Assembly (NCBI GenBank): GCA_963576735.1
Contig: OY755171.1
Coordinates: 13,144,001-13,208,000 of the forward strand
Source of the DNA: Bedellia somnulentella
Taxonomy: Eukaryota > Arthropoda > Insecta > Lepidoptera > Bedelliidae
DNA: 64,000 bases
Reading direction: 5' to 3'
The notes beneath the pieces were generated by a model. That model made no database searches. It was not told the origin of the DNA and saw nothing but the letters and a program-made list of their open reading frames with translations. Position 1 is the stretch's first letter, and the number at the start of each line of letters is the position of its first letter. Made by a program: the position numbers and the translations under genes. Positions 1 through 10,500 of this stretch are shown in pieces.

Positions 1-109
1 TATCTCGATTACTCTTTCAGGTTATTTAAATTAATGCACGAATATTGTAATTGATTTTTGTTAAGCAAATTGGTCTTTTATCATAAATATAAAAGGAAAG
101 GTGACTCAC

Positions 110-3100
110 TCATATTCGCAATAAAGGACAGTATGTAGAAGGGAGTGAGCACATGAAAACGATACGTTTGCTCCTGGTCTCGGCATTTCGCCAGGTAGCA
201 CATCAGAAAGCCATGACGTCATCTCCGCTACTGAAAAACTCCCAGTAATCTTCAATTCACACCAAGGCCTGAAATGAAATGTACTTGATTCTATATTAAA
301 CTAATAGTTTATTCAGATACTAGTGGATCGTCCCAGCTTCGCACGGGTAGCGTTGTTTTTTAAATATCTGAGGTTTCTTTCTTTAGTCACTGCTCAAGCA
401 TTGTGAAATTCAGCGCAATGTTTTCAATTTATTAAATTTATAGCACTCCCTAAACAGTGTAGTTTGGTGATTTTTATTGCGCTTTAATGAACGGTTCAGT
501 ATTTCCGTTTAATAGCAAATTTTGGAATAAAACGCTATGAAGTATTTATAACAATCTAAAAAATAAATCATTACGTGTTGTAGGATGGTTTGGGCACATC
601 GCGAGGATGGATGATAGGAAATTGATAAAAGGTATCTATAGAGCTAATGTGGAAGGTAATGTTAGTAGAGGACGGCCACGAAAGACACACTTGGACCAAA
701 TTGAAAGTGTGCTCAAAAAGGCAGGCGTCCGAAATATGAAGAATAAAAGAGCATGTATGAAAAGATTGATGGATGTAGACGAAGCAAGAGAGGTTTGCCA
801 GGATCGTACGAAGTGGCGATCGATAGTCTCTGCCTACCCCAATGGGAATTAACGGCGTGAGTATATGTATGTATGTATGTATGTGTTGTAGGATGCAACT
901 ACTGGCGCCATCTAGTATGTTATATGTAAATTAGTAACGATTCGGTTTTGGTCACGGGCGAGATGGCTTATTTTATGTATAATTTCGGTGTTTCTCTACC
1001 GATTTCTATGATTCTTTTTTTATTGAATAGGTAATAATGTTACCTTTTTTAAATTAGGGATGAGTGAGAGGTTTACAAACGTAAGAGTAAACAAATATAA
1101 TCAGAATGTTCCGAACTGCTAAGCTATCAGGAATTACACGTGTTATTGTGAGTCAACCGTAAAAGATAGACATAAACTGTTAAGGATTTTTTTTTAGATA
1201 ATTTTATGAGGAATATTTCCGTCATACATAATTTCTATGTAAGTTTAACCATTAAGGCTGCACACGCGACGGAAGCTTAAAGAATGTAGTAACTCCTCCC
1301 GTTTTCCCAAAATTTCCCAAAATTCCCCTTTACTACTCTGCTGAAAAGTATACAAAAACCTGCCCAGGAGTATGGAGAATAAGTGTACCAAGTTTCGTTA
1401 AAATCCGTCGAGTAGTTTTTGTTTCCATAAGGAACATACAAACCGACAGACAGACAGACAAAAATTTTACTGATTGCATTTTTGGCATCAGTATCGAACC
1501 CTAATTACCACCTGATAGTTATTTTGAAAATATATTTCATGTACAGAATTGACCTCTCTACAGATTTATTATAAGTATAGATAGTTGTAAGAAATGTTAC
1601 CTTTCTCGGTCCCGCTGTTCGTCGTTAGTTCTGCGTTCTGAATAATATGGCAGCGCAGCCAAATGTAATATTACCAAGCGGGCCACCCTTGGTGCTCCTG
1701 CTGGCAATGCATAAACAAACAGTTTTGAAGAATGCGTATTCCCATAGCTTTTTTGTTTACCGGTTCTTATTCGTAACCATAGATGTCTGGTGCCTGACTG
1801 GCAACGGACTGTTGCCAAAAAATCAAGGTTAATTCCCTTAAAAAAAAGTAAGATGAAAGTAATATTTTTAAGCAATTTATTTTATCTCAAAATATATGAT
1901 TTATGCTTGCCTGAGAAGGGCAAACGCTGAGTACTGATGCAGTGTCAGTCTGCATTTCTAATTTCCTATTGCAGTAAATAAAGAGCATGTCCAATGGGGC
2001 TGCTGATATTATTGTTGCCTCTTGCCATCCTTTTCTTGTTGCACCTGATAACTGTTTATTTTTATATTAATATAATGATCGAATATAGCATTAACTATTC
2101 AATGTTAATATGGTTTTAGCTCACAGAGAGAATGGATGAAAGTGTGCTGGTGAAAGACGTTTACATATAGATGGTAATATCTGTAGAAGACTGTTTTAAA
2201 TTTACTCACTAAAGCAGGCGTCCCTAGCATGAAGATTTAAAGGGCATTTGTGAAATTAAAACACAATATAAATGAAGCTCGAGAGGTTTGCCAGGATTGT
2301 GTGGTGCGATCAAAGTGGCAATCAATAATATCTTAATCTTCTATCCCAATAGGAACTAAGGCGTAACTGGATAGTATATTAGCATATGTATGTAAAAATA
2401 CCTCGCACTGAATATCCAATAATGGTGGAACTGAAAGAGATTGTCCGGTGTGCATATTTCTTGTAGTTTTCTGATATTTCTCTCGTTCTGTTGTTGCCTG
2501 CTTTTCTAAACGGGCTACTTCTGCTCTGAATAATAATAAAATACACACTTATTTCAAACAACAACTTTAAAAAATATATATTAAATATAACTTCACTCAC
2601 TCCAATTTAGAGCGACGAGCAGATAGAGCATCCGGGGCTACATTAGCTAAAGAAGCTATGCCGGGTATAGTTTTACTTGGCCTCAGACCAAATATACGAC
2701 CTGAAAAAGATGCTGCTACTACTTCCCACTCTTCAACACCGATACAACCGCCGGAGACGGAAGTTACAGGTTCACCGCATAGCTGAAAAAACGATATACG
2801 AATGTTTTAGATTGCTTCAAGCTCAGATAATAAAATACTATACTAGGTTCTAGCAATTCTCACTCACAGCCCATATAATCTCCCCACCAAGGGGCTCAAG
2901 CCTACCCTATAAAGGGCGATTTGCAGACTAACGACTACTACCGTGATAGTAGCCGGGACCGACGGCTAAGCGTGCCCTCCGAAGCACGAAATCATCTTAA
3001 TTTTCAGATAATCAGGTGATTCAAGCCTGTAATATCCTTACAGACTGGGTAAAATCTTACAAATTAAATTTGTAAGGTCACCACCCCCCGGGGATCGAAC

Positions 3101-6040
3101 CCGAGACCTCCGGACTTGAAACCAAGCGCTTTACCGCGAGACCACGGAGTTCTTGAACACCAATTTCTTGAACCAAGAACAAGACTAGAAGAACAGATTT
3201 ATGTTAAGTTATATGATTTTAAATGATGGCTCATCTGGACTTTTAGGAAGTAGAACCAGAAGATATCAACTAAGATTAGGAAACCGAATAAGTGATAATT
3301 ACGTATGTATACTTCAAGCGTAGAAGTTGTTCCAAATTTTCAATGTCGACTAGATATAACTGAATGGTTCCATCATGACGACCAACAATGAGATGCGATC
3401 CATCGTTGTTAGAATACCAGCCGAGGCACATCACTGCTCCTAGATTCCCTCCAGGTACAACCGTTCGGCTGGATAAAATTGATCTGAAAGAAGAGAAAGG
3501 TTTGTATATAAAATTACGTCTTTTCTTGGAATTACGCTGAATGAAAATGAACAACCTCTGTTCATGCTCCCGGAGCTTATTCTAATACATAAGAATAAAG
3601 TAACGAACGATCTAATTTTCACTATATTAATTCCCGTGAGGGTTGGCAGAGACATATTTCGAACGTGTAGTTAGTGTAGTGAGGACATTTAAAATGATAA
3701 TTGAATACGTTCGTGTTCACTCTAGAGGGATTCTGTAAATGTTGCGAACGTAACATATACTAATTTAGTATTTAATCTTACATACCCATCATGAGATATA
3801 ATGCCGATGGAACCATCAGCAGCCCCATAAAATGAACAAAGTTCTCCAGAGTGAAGCCACGGTGGGACAGACAGCCGGGACGGTCCAGCTGACACAATGA
3901 TACGTTGGATAAGTTGACCAGCTTCAAACAGACTTGAGCCTTTGTTTGCTATTAGAACTAATAGACGGAGCTTTGTGCTCTGAAAAATATATAGTCATAT
4001 TATTGTATCAGGACCTTTAACATTAACATAGGAAATTTTACTTTTCTTTGTCTTAGCTGGTTCAAACAGACACATTACTAAAAAAAAAATAAAGTTTCCA
4101 AAAAGCGAAAGAAGAAGAAGAAAAATATTTTTAAAGAAAGAATAAGATTTAAAAAGAATATTTTTTCAATCAATCAAAGAGTTAAATACTATGAAATAAA
4201 CTAGTTTTCAAAACAAAACAATAATATTGTGATATGAACGTTGTTTTGACTTTAGTACAATATTAACAGTATTGACTTACATTAGGAGAAGCAAATGACA
4301 CGATATCGAGTATTCTATCGTCGCATACATACGAATGCAGTTCCTTTAAATCACGGTAGTGCGTCACTATTCTTCCACTACCCAAAATTAAATCCGACCC
4401 TGAAATACACCTGCGAAGTAAGATATTTTATATAGTCCTCCATAAAAGATGTAATTCCTAGGTCATTTAATATCTATATATTATTTCTAGACAGAAAGAG
4501 CTCTCAAATAAAATTATATGAACGTGCGGGAATGATAGGTTACTTTTAAAATTTTCTGATTCACCTGATGATTCGAAAATTAAGACGGTTTCGAGCTTCG
4601 GAGAGAACGAAAAGCCACGTTGGTCCCGGTAACGGGAAGACAAGCAGACCAGTCTAACTTTGTTCGATATCCTCATAATTCAACCCTTTTACCTTGCTGT
4701 GTAGTGTCGGCTTAGAATAGCACCACCCCATTTCTTCCGGTGGGTGTACGTAAGAGGCGACTAACGGTATCGGGGCTTTAAAGGGATTTTTGGGCGATGC
4801 GGTTGGAGACCCATCACCAACAACCTTTATTTTACAATCTTTTCCCCACTCACATTTCCAAAAGTGGCTGAGGAATTTTTAATTCCTTGGCTCTGGCTAC
4901 CCCTTCTAGGGATTTATAGCCGTGAGTATATGTATGTATGTATGTAAACCCTTTTACAGCCGTGATAGTCCAAGGGTTAGAACGACCGCCCGTTAATTCA
5001 GTCAGTCAGCAGGCGTTGGTTCAAATCCCGGGACGGGCCCACACGAATTTGACTTTTCTAAAGTCATATGCGTGGTAAATTGATCATGGTTGTTAACGGT
5101 GAGGGAAAAAGTTGTACTTAGTCATGTGACAGTGTATTCGTACCAAACGGCGATAGACCTACCCCCTATCACGTGAGTACACTGTCCAAGCAAAACGTGG
5201 GTACTCGTAACTATATCACGTGATGTTCAGACGTATTAGTACCTCCAACCTCTTCGGGGATATACGGCGTGAGCGCTTTAGTCTCCAGAAAACCCTTTTA
5301 TAGACCACAGGAACATGATCAAGCAAATATAAAAAGAAATCCAATTCGCAAATTTAAGACCCTTGAATGGAATCGTTAGGCACAATGTTTTATTAAGGTT
5401 TAAGATTGTGTTAGGTTATTAAATACTTATGTAAATGGTCTTTTTTGTGATATTTAAAAGTCATCACAATAAATATGTAGTTAAAATGAATAATAATGTT
5501 TACTTACATCGAAGTTATAGTTTCGGAAAGTGACGTTTCCACAGTTAGGAAAACTTTTCCTTTTTGTGTGTATCCCTTTACTTCATTGCCTTGTGATGCA
5601 AATATATTTTCGGTCTCTGAACCTGCTTTATACGATTAAAGATAGAGTTTAAAATAACCAAGCATTGTTAATGTTCCATTACTATAAACCTGTACGTCTA
5701 TATAAGTAGTCATGCAGTCTACGGACCTGTTGTTTGAACAGAAGTGATCGGTTTCCCTGGCAAGGTTTTGAAATGAACCACCGGTTCTTCATCTTTCACA
5801 CTAAGAACTTGGAGCACACCACTTTTGTCACCAACTACAAACTAAACAAAAAGGTAGTAGTTATTATATCTCTTTGATAAATATTCCATAATATAAAATA
5901 AATTAAAAAATATTTAGGTAAAAAATATGAACATTTACTTTTTGCGTTCCTTTTGATAGCAAAGAAGGTAGCACTTTGAGAGTACCTGGATAAGTAATAC
6001 CACTTACTGTGTAGTCAACCCTGGAGAAGTTGTAATTCAT
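110..6040 (-). CDS. BBS7: BBS7 (Bardet-Biedl syndrome 7 protein), BBSome subunit; 3' end outside window
   Basis: Core subunit of the BBSome, the coat complex that carries membrane proteins in cilia. Exons in transcript order: 5939-6040, 5727-5841, 5508-5622, 4281-4410, 3786-3979, 3303-3483, 2601-2782, 2402-2525, 1911-2051, 1601-1836, 110-268. All reading frames join without a stop, giving about 559 residues. The vertebrate protein has about 715, so roughly the last 150 lie left of the window. Residues 1-320 form the N-terminal beta-propeller (RVDY near the start; VVGDKSGV; GGCIGVEEWEVVAASFSG). A short charged helix, EVARLEKQATTEREKYQ, follows at about 340-360. The GAE-like part includes LATVRCQ and the segment ITGSFSVAEMTSWL. 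Start is the first Met of the N-terminal homology. One donor is GC (1905-1910). Introns carry SINE and LINE fragments. Identification is from remembered family similarity; exon phases support it strongly. Confidence 0.93.
280..600. repeat. Decayed lepidopteran dispersed repeat in BBS7 intron
   Basis: At 322-356 the sequence contains a 'CTAGTGGATCGTCCCAGCTTCGCACGGGTAG' signature (read in shorter pieces), the reverse of the GCGAAGCTGGG...CTAGT end of a very common lepidopteran repeat family. The remainder to about 565 is AT-rich with no exon. A LINE fragment begins at about 568. Confidence 0.5.
568..893 (+). mobile_element. 5'-truncated LINE, C-terminal end of ORF plus 3' tail
   Basis: The frame reads LRVVGWFGHIARMDDRKLI, then GRPRKTHLDQIE and DRTKWRSIVSAYPNGN, the C-terminal end typical of non-LTR reverse transcriptases, stopping at 850-852. 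The 3' end is CTACCCCAATGGGAATTAACGGCGTGAG followed by (TATG)n. This is the longest of at least seven fragments of the same family here (also at 2120, 22640, 41165, 52012, 55560 and 61200). It lies in a BBS7 intron, antisense to the gene. The clade is not assigned; RTE-like is possible given the microsatellite tail. Confidence 0.85.
1330..1592 (+). repeat. Lepidopteran dispersed repeat with GACAGACAGACA core
   Basis: The block contains AAATCCGTCGAGTAGTTTTT, a (GACA)n run at 1444-1460, TTTGGCATCAGTATCGAA, and ends TTATTATAAGTATAGAT. The same order recurs at about 27690-27890 (GACAGACAGACA, TTTGGCTTCAGTATCGAA, TTATTATAGTATAGAT), so it is a repeat family. The end motif is common in Lepidoptera; the class is not resolved here. 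Confidence 0.6.
1905..1910 (-). other. Non-canonical GC 5' splice site in BBS7
   Basis: After the exon 1911-2051 the minus strand reads CAG|GCAAGC, close to the CAG|GCAAGT consensus of GC-AG introns. The exon is in phase 0 here, and the next acceptor (AAG before 1836) is also phase 0. Joining them gives ...VCPSQ/GINLDFLATVRCQ, which matches the family in this segment. No GT donor giving the same junction is visible nearby. Confidence 0.7.
2120..2398 (+). mobile_element. Decayed LINE 3' fragment next to BBS7 exon 8
   Basis: It matches the LINE at 568-893 in order (GCAGGCGTCC, GAAGCTCGAGAGGTTTGCCAGGAT, AAGTGGCAATCAATA, CCCAATAGGAACTAAGGCGT, GTATGTA tail) but is diverged and frameshifted. It is antisense to BBS7. 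Its tail ends within about 6 bases of the exon 8 donor at 2401. Confidence 0.7.
2865..3152 (-). mobile_element. tRNA-derived SINE (family S3)
   Basis: On the minus strand the element begins at about 3150 with a tRNA-like head: an A-box-like TGGTCTCGCGGT and an exact B box, GGGTTCGATCCCC. An unrelated body of about 200 bases follows. The 3' end reads GCCCCTTGGTGGGGAGATTA then GGCTGTGAGTGAG, a CCCC-loop-GGGG hairpin plus GTGAG like the S1, S2 and LINE ends. It lies in a BBS7 intron. Exact target duplications were not found. Confidence 0.75.
4693..4946 (+). mobile_element. SINE family S1, full length with target duplication
   Basis: A near-consensus S1 copy: 5' GCTGTGTAGTGTCGGCTTAG, a central GCGATGCGGTTGGAGACCC (weak B-box resemblance), a GCTGAGGAAT...ATTCCTTGGC stem, then CTACCCCTTCTAGGGATTTA, GCCGTGAG and (TATG)n. 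It is flanked by AACCCTTTTAC at 4682-4692 and 4947-4957. The same word occurs a third time after the neighbouring S2 element. No coding capacity. Confidence 0.85.
4958..5289 (+). mobile_element. tRNA-derived SINE family S2
   Basis: The head at 4959-5035 is tRNA-like, with B box GGTTCAAATCC. The body contains GGTTGTTAACGGTGAGGGAAA and GGCGATAGACCTACCCCCTA. The 3' end has CCAACCTCTTCGGGGATATA then GGCGTGAG. It sits between copies 2 and 3 of AACCCTTTTA (4947 and 5291), directly against an S1 element. Confidence 0.8.
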
Positions 6041-7597
6041 ATTTGTATATGTACTGAGGTCGAGAGACAACTATTTATTGTAAAGTATAAATTAGTTAGT
6101 GCCTATGCTTAACAACAGACTTTTAGTTGAACTAATGTTTACAAATATCATCGATCGATAACACCATGACAACTGCATGCTCAAGGATATACTCGTACAT
6201 CCGAACTTTCAATAGCAGTGGACAAATAGTAAAGTAGTGCATAGAAGTGTATATTTAATTAATTACAAACAAGGGGCCAGAGCGTGTCGGGCCACTTATA
6301 AATAATGGTTTTCCGTTGTAAGAAATTAACTTCTTTAACAACTATATCATGCATTACTCAATAGGAGCTCAATAATTATTATCATGCCGAAAATACGTCA
6401 TTACAAGATTTTCAAAAGCTATAATAGTTGTTCTTTTACTATTAATCACATACATACATACATACATATGCTCATGGCTATATATCCCTAAACGGGGTAG
6501 CCAGAGCTTTGGAAATAAAATATTCCTCAGCCACTTTTGGAAGTTAAGTGGGGAAAAGATGGTAATAATAAATAATTGTTGGTGACGGGTCTCTAACCAC
6601 ATCGCCCAAAAGTTACTTAAAAAGCCCCTATACCCTTAGTCGCCTCTTACGATCACCCACGGGTAGAAATGGGGTAGTGCTATTCTAAGCCGACACTACA
6701 CAGCATACTATTAATCATTATGATATTATATCTAGCTAGACCTACTGAGTACAAATTGACTGCTGCGACACATGAACATGTTGCACATACATAAACTTAT
6801 GGCTATAAATCCCGAGAAAGGTTAGTCAGAGCTTCAGAATAAGAAATTCTACAGACAAAGCAAAATAAAGGTTTTTCGTGATGGGACTCCAAACACATCG
6901 CCCAAAAACCAATAAGCAAAAGCCCCAAGGGTTAGCGTTCTCTTAAATGGGGTATTGCTATTCCAATCCGATACTACATCGCTGTACATGCTGTACTGAC
7001 TGAATGGATATGCAATGCATGTTGCTACGACCGACCGCCTTGCTGGCGCTTAGGCAGACCGTACCTCCATCACGTGAGCAGCTCTCTCGCTCGTGAAACG
7101 TACTATGTCTTTATGTCTATGTATTGTGTTTAAAAGCTACGTCTTGGATAAAAAGCTAGGGTTAACACAATACATAGTCGAGGTCTACCTAAGCGCTTGG
7201 TGTAGAGTATAGTATATATATGTATATATTTGCGTTGCTGATGGTATTATACGTAGCATATAAGCTTACTTAATGATGTTAGTTATTGGTGTAAAAAAAT
7301 TATAAGTTATCTTTTGACTTTTTGATAAAACTCGCAATTCCACAGTTTAAATGTACGATCGTGGTAGCTGTTGTGTGAGCGCTGTAGTTGCATTTCGGAG
7401 TTCGGACCGCGCATCCAAAAGTCAAACCATTGATAACGTCAAAAGTGTCAAGTGTCAACAAAATATATATAACCTCCTCCATCCAAACAAATCCCTAACT
7501 CAGCAGTAATATAAAGTTAAATTAAATATTTTACTTTCGTTGTATCCCTTTTCAAATTAAGTTTTTCTTGTTAATTTCGGTCTAATATTTATTTGAA
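6041..7597. promoter_or_regulatory. Head-to-head intergenic region between BBS7 and eIF2B epsilon
   Basis: The 1.56-kb space between two start codons on opposite strands must contain both 5' regions, but it is no compact bidirectional promoter. It holds a full S1 SINE (6449-6706) and an older S1-like copy at about 6785-6985. The block 7330-7500 is more GC-rich (GGAGTTCGGACCGCGC) and is the likeliest eIF2B epsilon promoter or 5' leader. No clear TATA box is assigned. Confidence 0.5.
6449..6706 (-). mobile_element. SINE family S1 with 11-bp target duplication
   Basis: Reverse-orientation S1 with tail CATACATACATA at the left and GCCGACACTACACAGC at the right. It is flanked by exact ACTATTAATCA at 6438-6448 and 6707-6717. 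An older, shorter S1-like copy follows at about 6785-6985. Confidence 0.85.
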
Positions 7598-10500
7598 ATG
7601 GAGTCAGATAAAGATAACATAGTTCAAGCAGTTGTGCTAATGGACACTTTCAATAGTAATTTTAAACCTATTACAAGTAGTATTGTAAGTTTAAAACTTT
7701 AAAAGTTTACTTTCCAAGACAAACAATCTTTGGAACCAGGAATAAAGTTTGATTACAATAATTGCAGGGTTTACTATCAATAGCAGGAGTACCCTTACTG
7801 GAATTTGCTCTGGAATCCTTGTCAAGAGCTGGGGTTGGTGAGACTATATTGTTTTGCTGTCAAGATGGAGTTCAAGTAAAAGAGTATTTAAAGTAAGTTT
7901 TGATGCAATTAGAAATAGTTTTAACTTATTATTTCTTATAAAAGTTTTAACTTAATCTTTATTTTGCATGTTTCACCATAATTTATCATTTATACATACA
8001 TACATACATATACTCACGGCTATATTTCCCTAGAAGGGGTAACCAGAGCTAAGGAATTATAAATTCCTCAGCCACTTTTGGAAGTTGAGTAGGGAAAAGA
8101 TGGTAAAAATAAAGGTTTTTGGTGATGGGTCTCTAACCGCATCGCCCAAAAATCCAATAAAAAGCCCCAATACCCTTAGTCGCCTCTTACGACACCCGTG
8201 GGTAGAAAGGGGTAGCGACATTCTAAGCCGGCACTACACGGCAAAATCATTTATAATTTATAATTTCAAGTCAAACGAAGTTTGATAAAAACAAATTGTT
8301 AATTTACTAGAATTTGTTTAAGCTTAGCCTCTATCTAATATACAATATTCTTGTGTCACAGTTTTTGTCACCAAACTCCTCCAAAAAGCCTGAACCAATT
8401 TGAATGAAATTTTGCATACATATTTGGTAGGTCTGGGAAAAGTTTTATAACTATTTTGTATAATCCTAAGTGGTAAGGGTTGTACACCCCTAACATTTTA
8501 TTTTAATTTTATCAACTAGAAATATCGTAAGAAATATTTTATTTGGCAAAATAATTTTTGCCAGTTCAGCTAGTTATTAAGTATAAGGTCATTTTACATA
8601 CATTTTTTTTATCAAATTAGCCCATAGAAAAGATCAATACTGACATGTGGTATTCAATGAAATAGTATATATTTAATAATATATAATTTGTATTTAAATA
8701 ACATTCAATACTAAACTACATACACTAATATTCATCATATGAAGTTAGTCACCTATGATGTTGACCAATTAAGTTACTTTGCCCATAAAATATATTACTT
8801 GTCAAGATCAAAATTAGCAGATAAACTATATTTCTTTAGGCTTAAGTATTTTCTTCTTTTAATCAATAGTTCAAACAAAATATTTACAGATCAAACTAGC
8901 TTTTTCACCCCAAAAGTATCTGCCTAATTCTAAAGTTCTAATCAGTATCATTATATTTCTTCAGGGAAAGCAAAGCTAGAAAGGCTCCATGGAGTTGGAG
9001 TATGGAAGTCCAAGTTGTGATGTCTGACAGTTGCGAGACATTAGGTGATGTGTTGCGGGAGTTAGATGCAGCTGCTATTGTTAAGGGCTATTTTATTTTA
9101 ATGGGTGTCAACACCATTGCTAATATCCCATTTGCTTCATTATTGGAACAACACAAGTAAGTATAATGTATTTTATGTAAATTTTAAAGTATAATAAGCC
9201 ATAATTAACAAAAAGTTGGATGCTATTCACCTATAAGGAATATTGCATTTGAGTCAGGACTATACTTAAGTCAGAACTATATTTAAGAATTTATTTTACT
9301 ACATACTTACTAAAAGTTACTAATTTCCAATCTCATATATACTCCTATCCCAAAAGAGGTTAGCCAGAGCTAGAAACTCCTCAGCCACATTTGGAAGTTG
9401 ATAGGTGACAAGATGGTAGAAATAAAGTATTGTTGGTGATGGGTCTCCAACTGCATCGCCCAAAAACAATTTAAAAAGCCCTTATACCCTAAGTTGCCTC
9501 TTTTGACACCTGTCTGTGGGTAGAAAGTGGTAGTGACATTCTAAGCCGGCCGAAATCACAGTAATCCAATCACATTTTATGTTATGGGTAAGATACTATG
9601 ATACCCTGTATTTTTTTATGAAAGAAATATAATAATCATAAAATCTCTTTTTAGGCAAACTTGTAAAAAAGACAAAGGGGCTGCCATGACCCTTGTTTAT
9701 AAGAAGTTGTCATATGGACATCCACTATTGAATTCAAACAAACCTTTGTTCTTGGCTGCTGATGGCAGGACAAATAAAGTACTTATCCATCAAAAGTACA
9801 AGTCCAAATCTAAGGATAGATCAATTTCTTTACCATTGGTAAGTCTAGATTGATTATTGTAATATAAGTTAATACTTGTTTGCATATTTATTTGTCATTT
9901 TGATTAATTGCTCACTCTTCCAACCCACCCAAACTCAACATTCACACTGTAGATCCCTGAAGTAAACTTCTGAACAGCATAATTATTTTTGTCACCTAGT
10001 TTCCAGAGTACATACAATTTGCTTGGAGACTGCATCCACATGATAGACGGCAGGTCTATTCCAGTTTTGTTTGAATGCACTAACACATACTACCAAGGGG
10101 TTTCCTCAGAATATTCTCCCTCACCATTAACCACACATGTGACTTGACAAAGTACAGTGTTGGCATGATTTAGGATTTGAACTCACATGTTTTGCATGAG
10201 ATGATTACTTATTATTTGTCTTAATTTGAAAGAAATCAAAGTTATGAAAGTAAATTGTTTTTAATAATATTGTTTATTTATATTACAGGAGACTGTTTTG
10301 AACCATTCTGAAGTGAAGCTCCACCATAACTTGGCAGACTGCAACATATCTATATGCTCGCCGTCAGTACTGCCCTTGTTTTCAGACAACTTTGACTTTC
10401 AAACTAAAGAAGATTTTATTTATGGTATTCTCATAAATGAAGAAATACTCAATAGTTCTTTATATTATGTGCTTCTAAAGAATGACCAATATGCTGCATC

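Noticed and set aside
1597..1875. 92-codon minus frame read as an independent gene
   Set aside because: It is BBS7 exon 1601-1836 plus flanking intron; phases join it to the neighbouring BBS7 exons.
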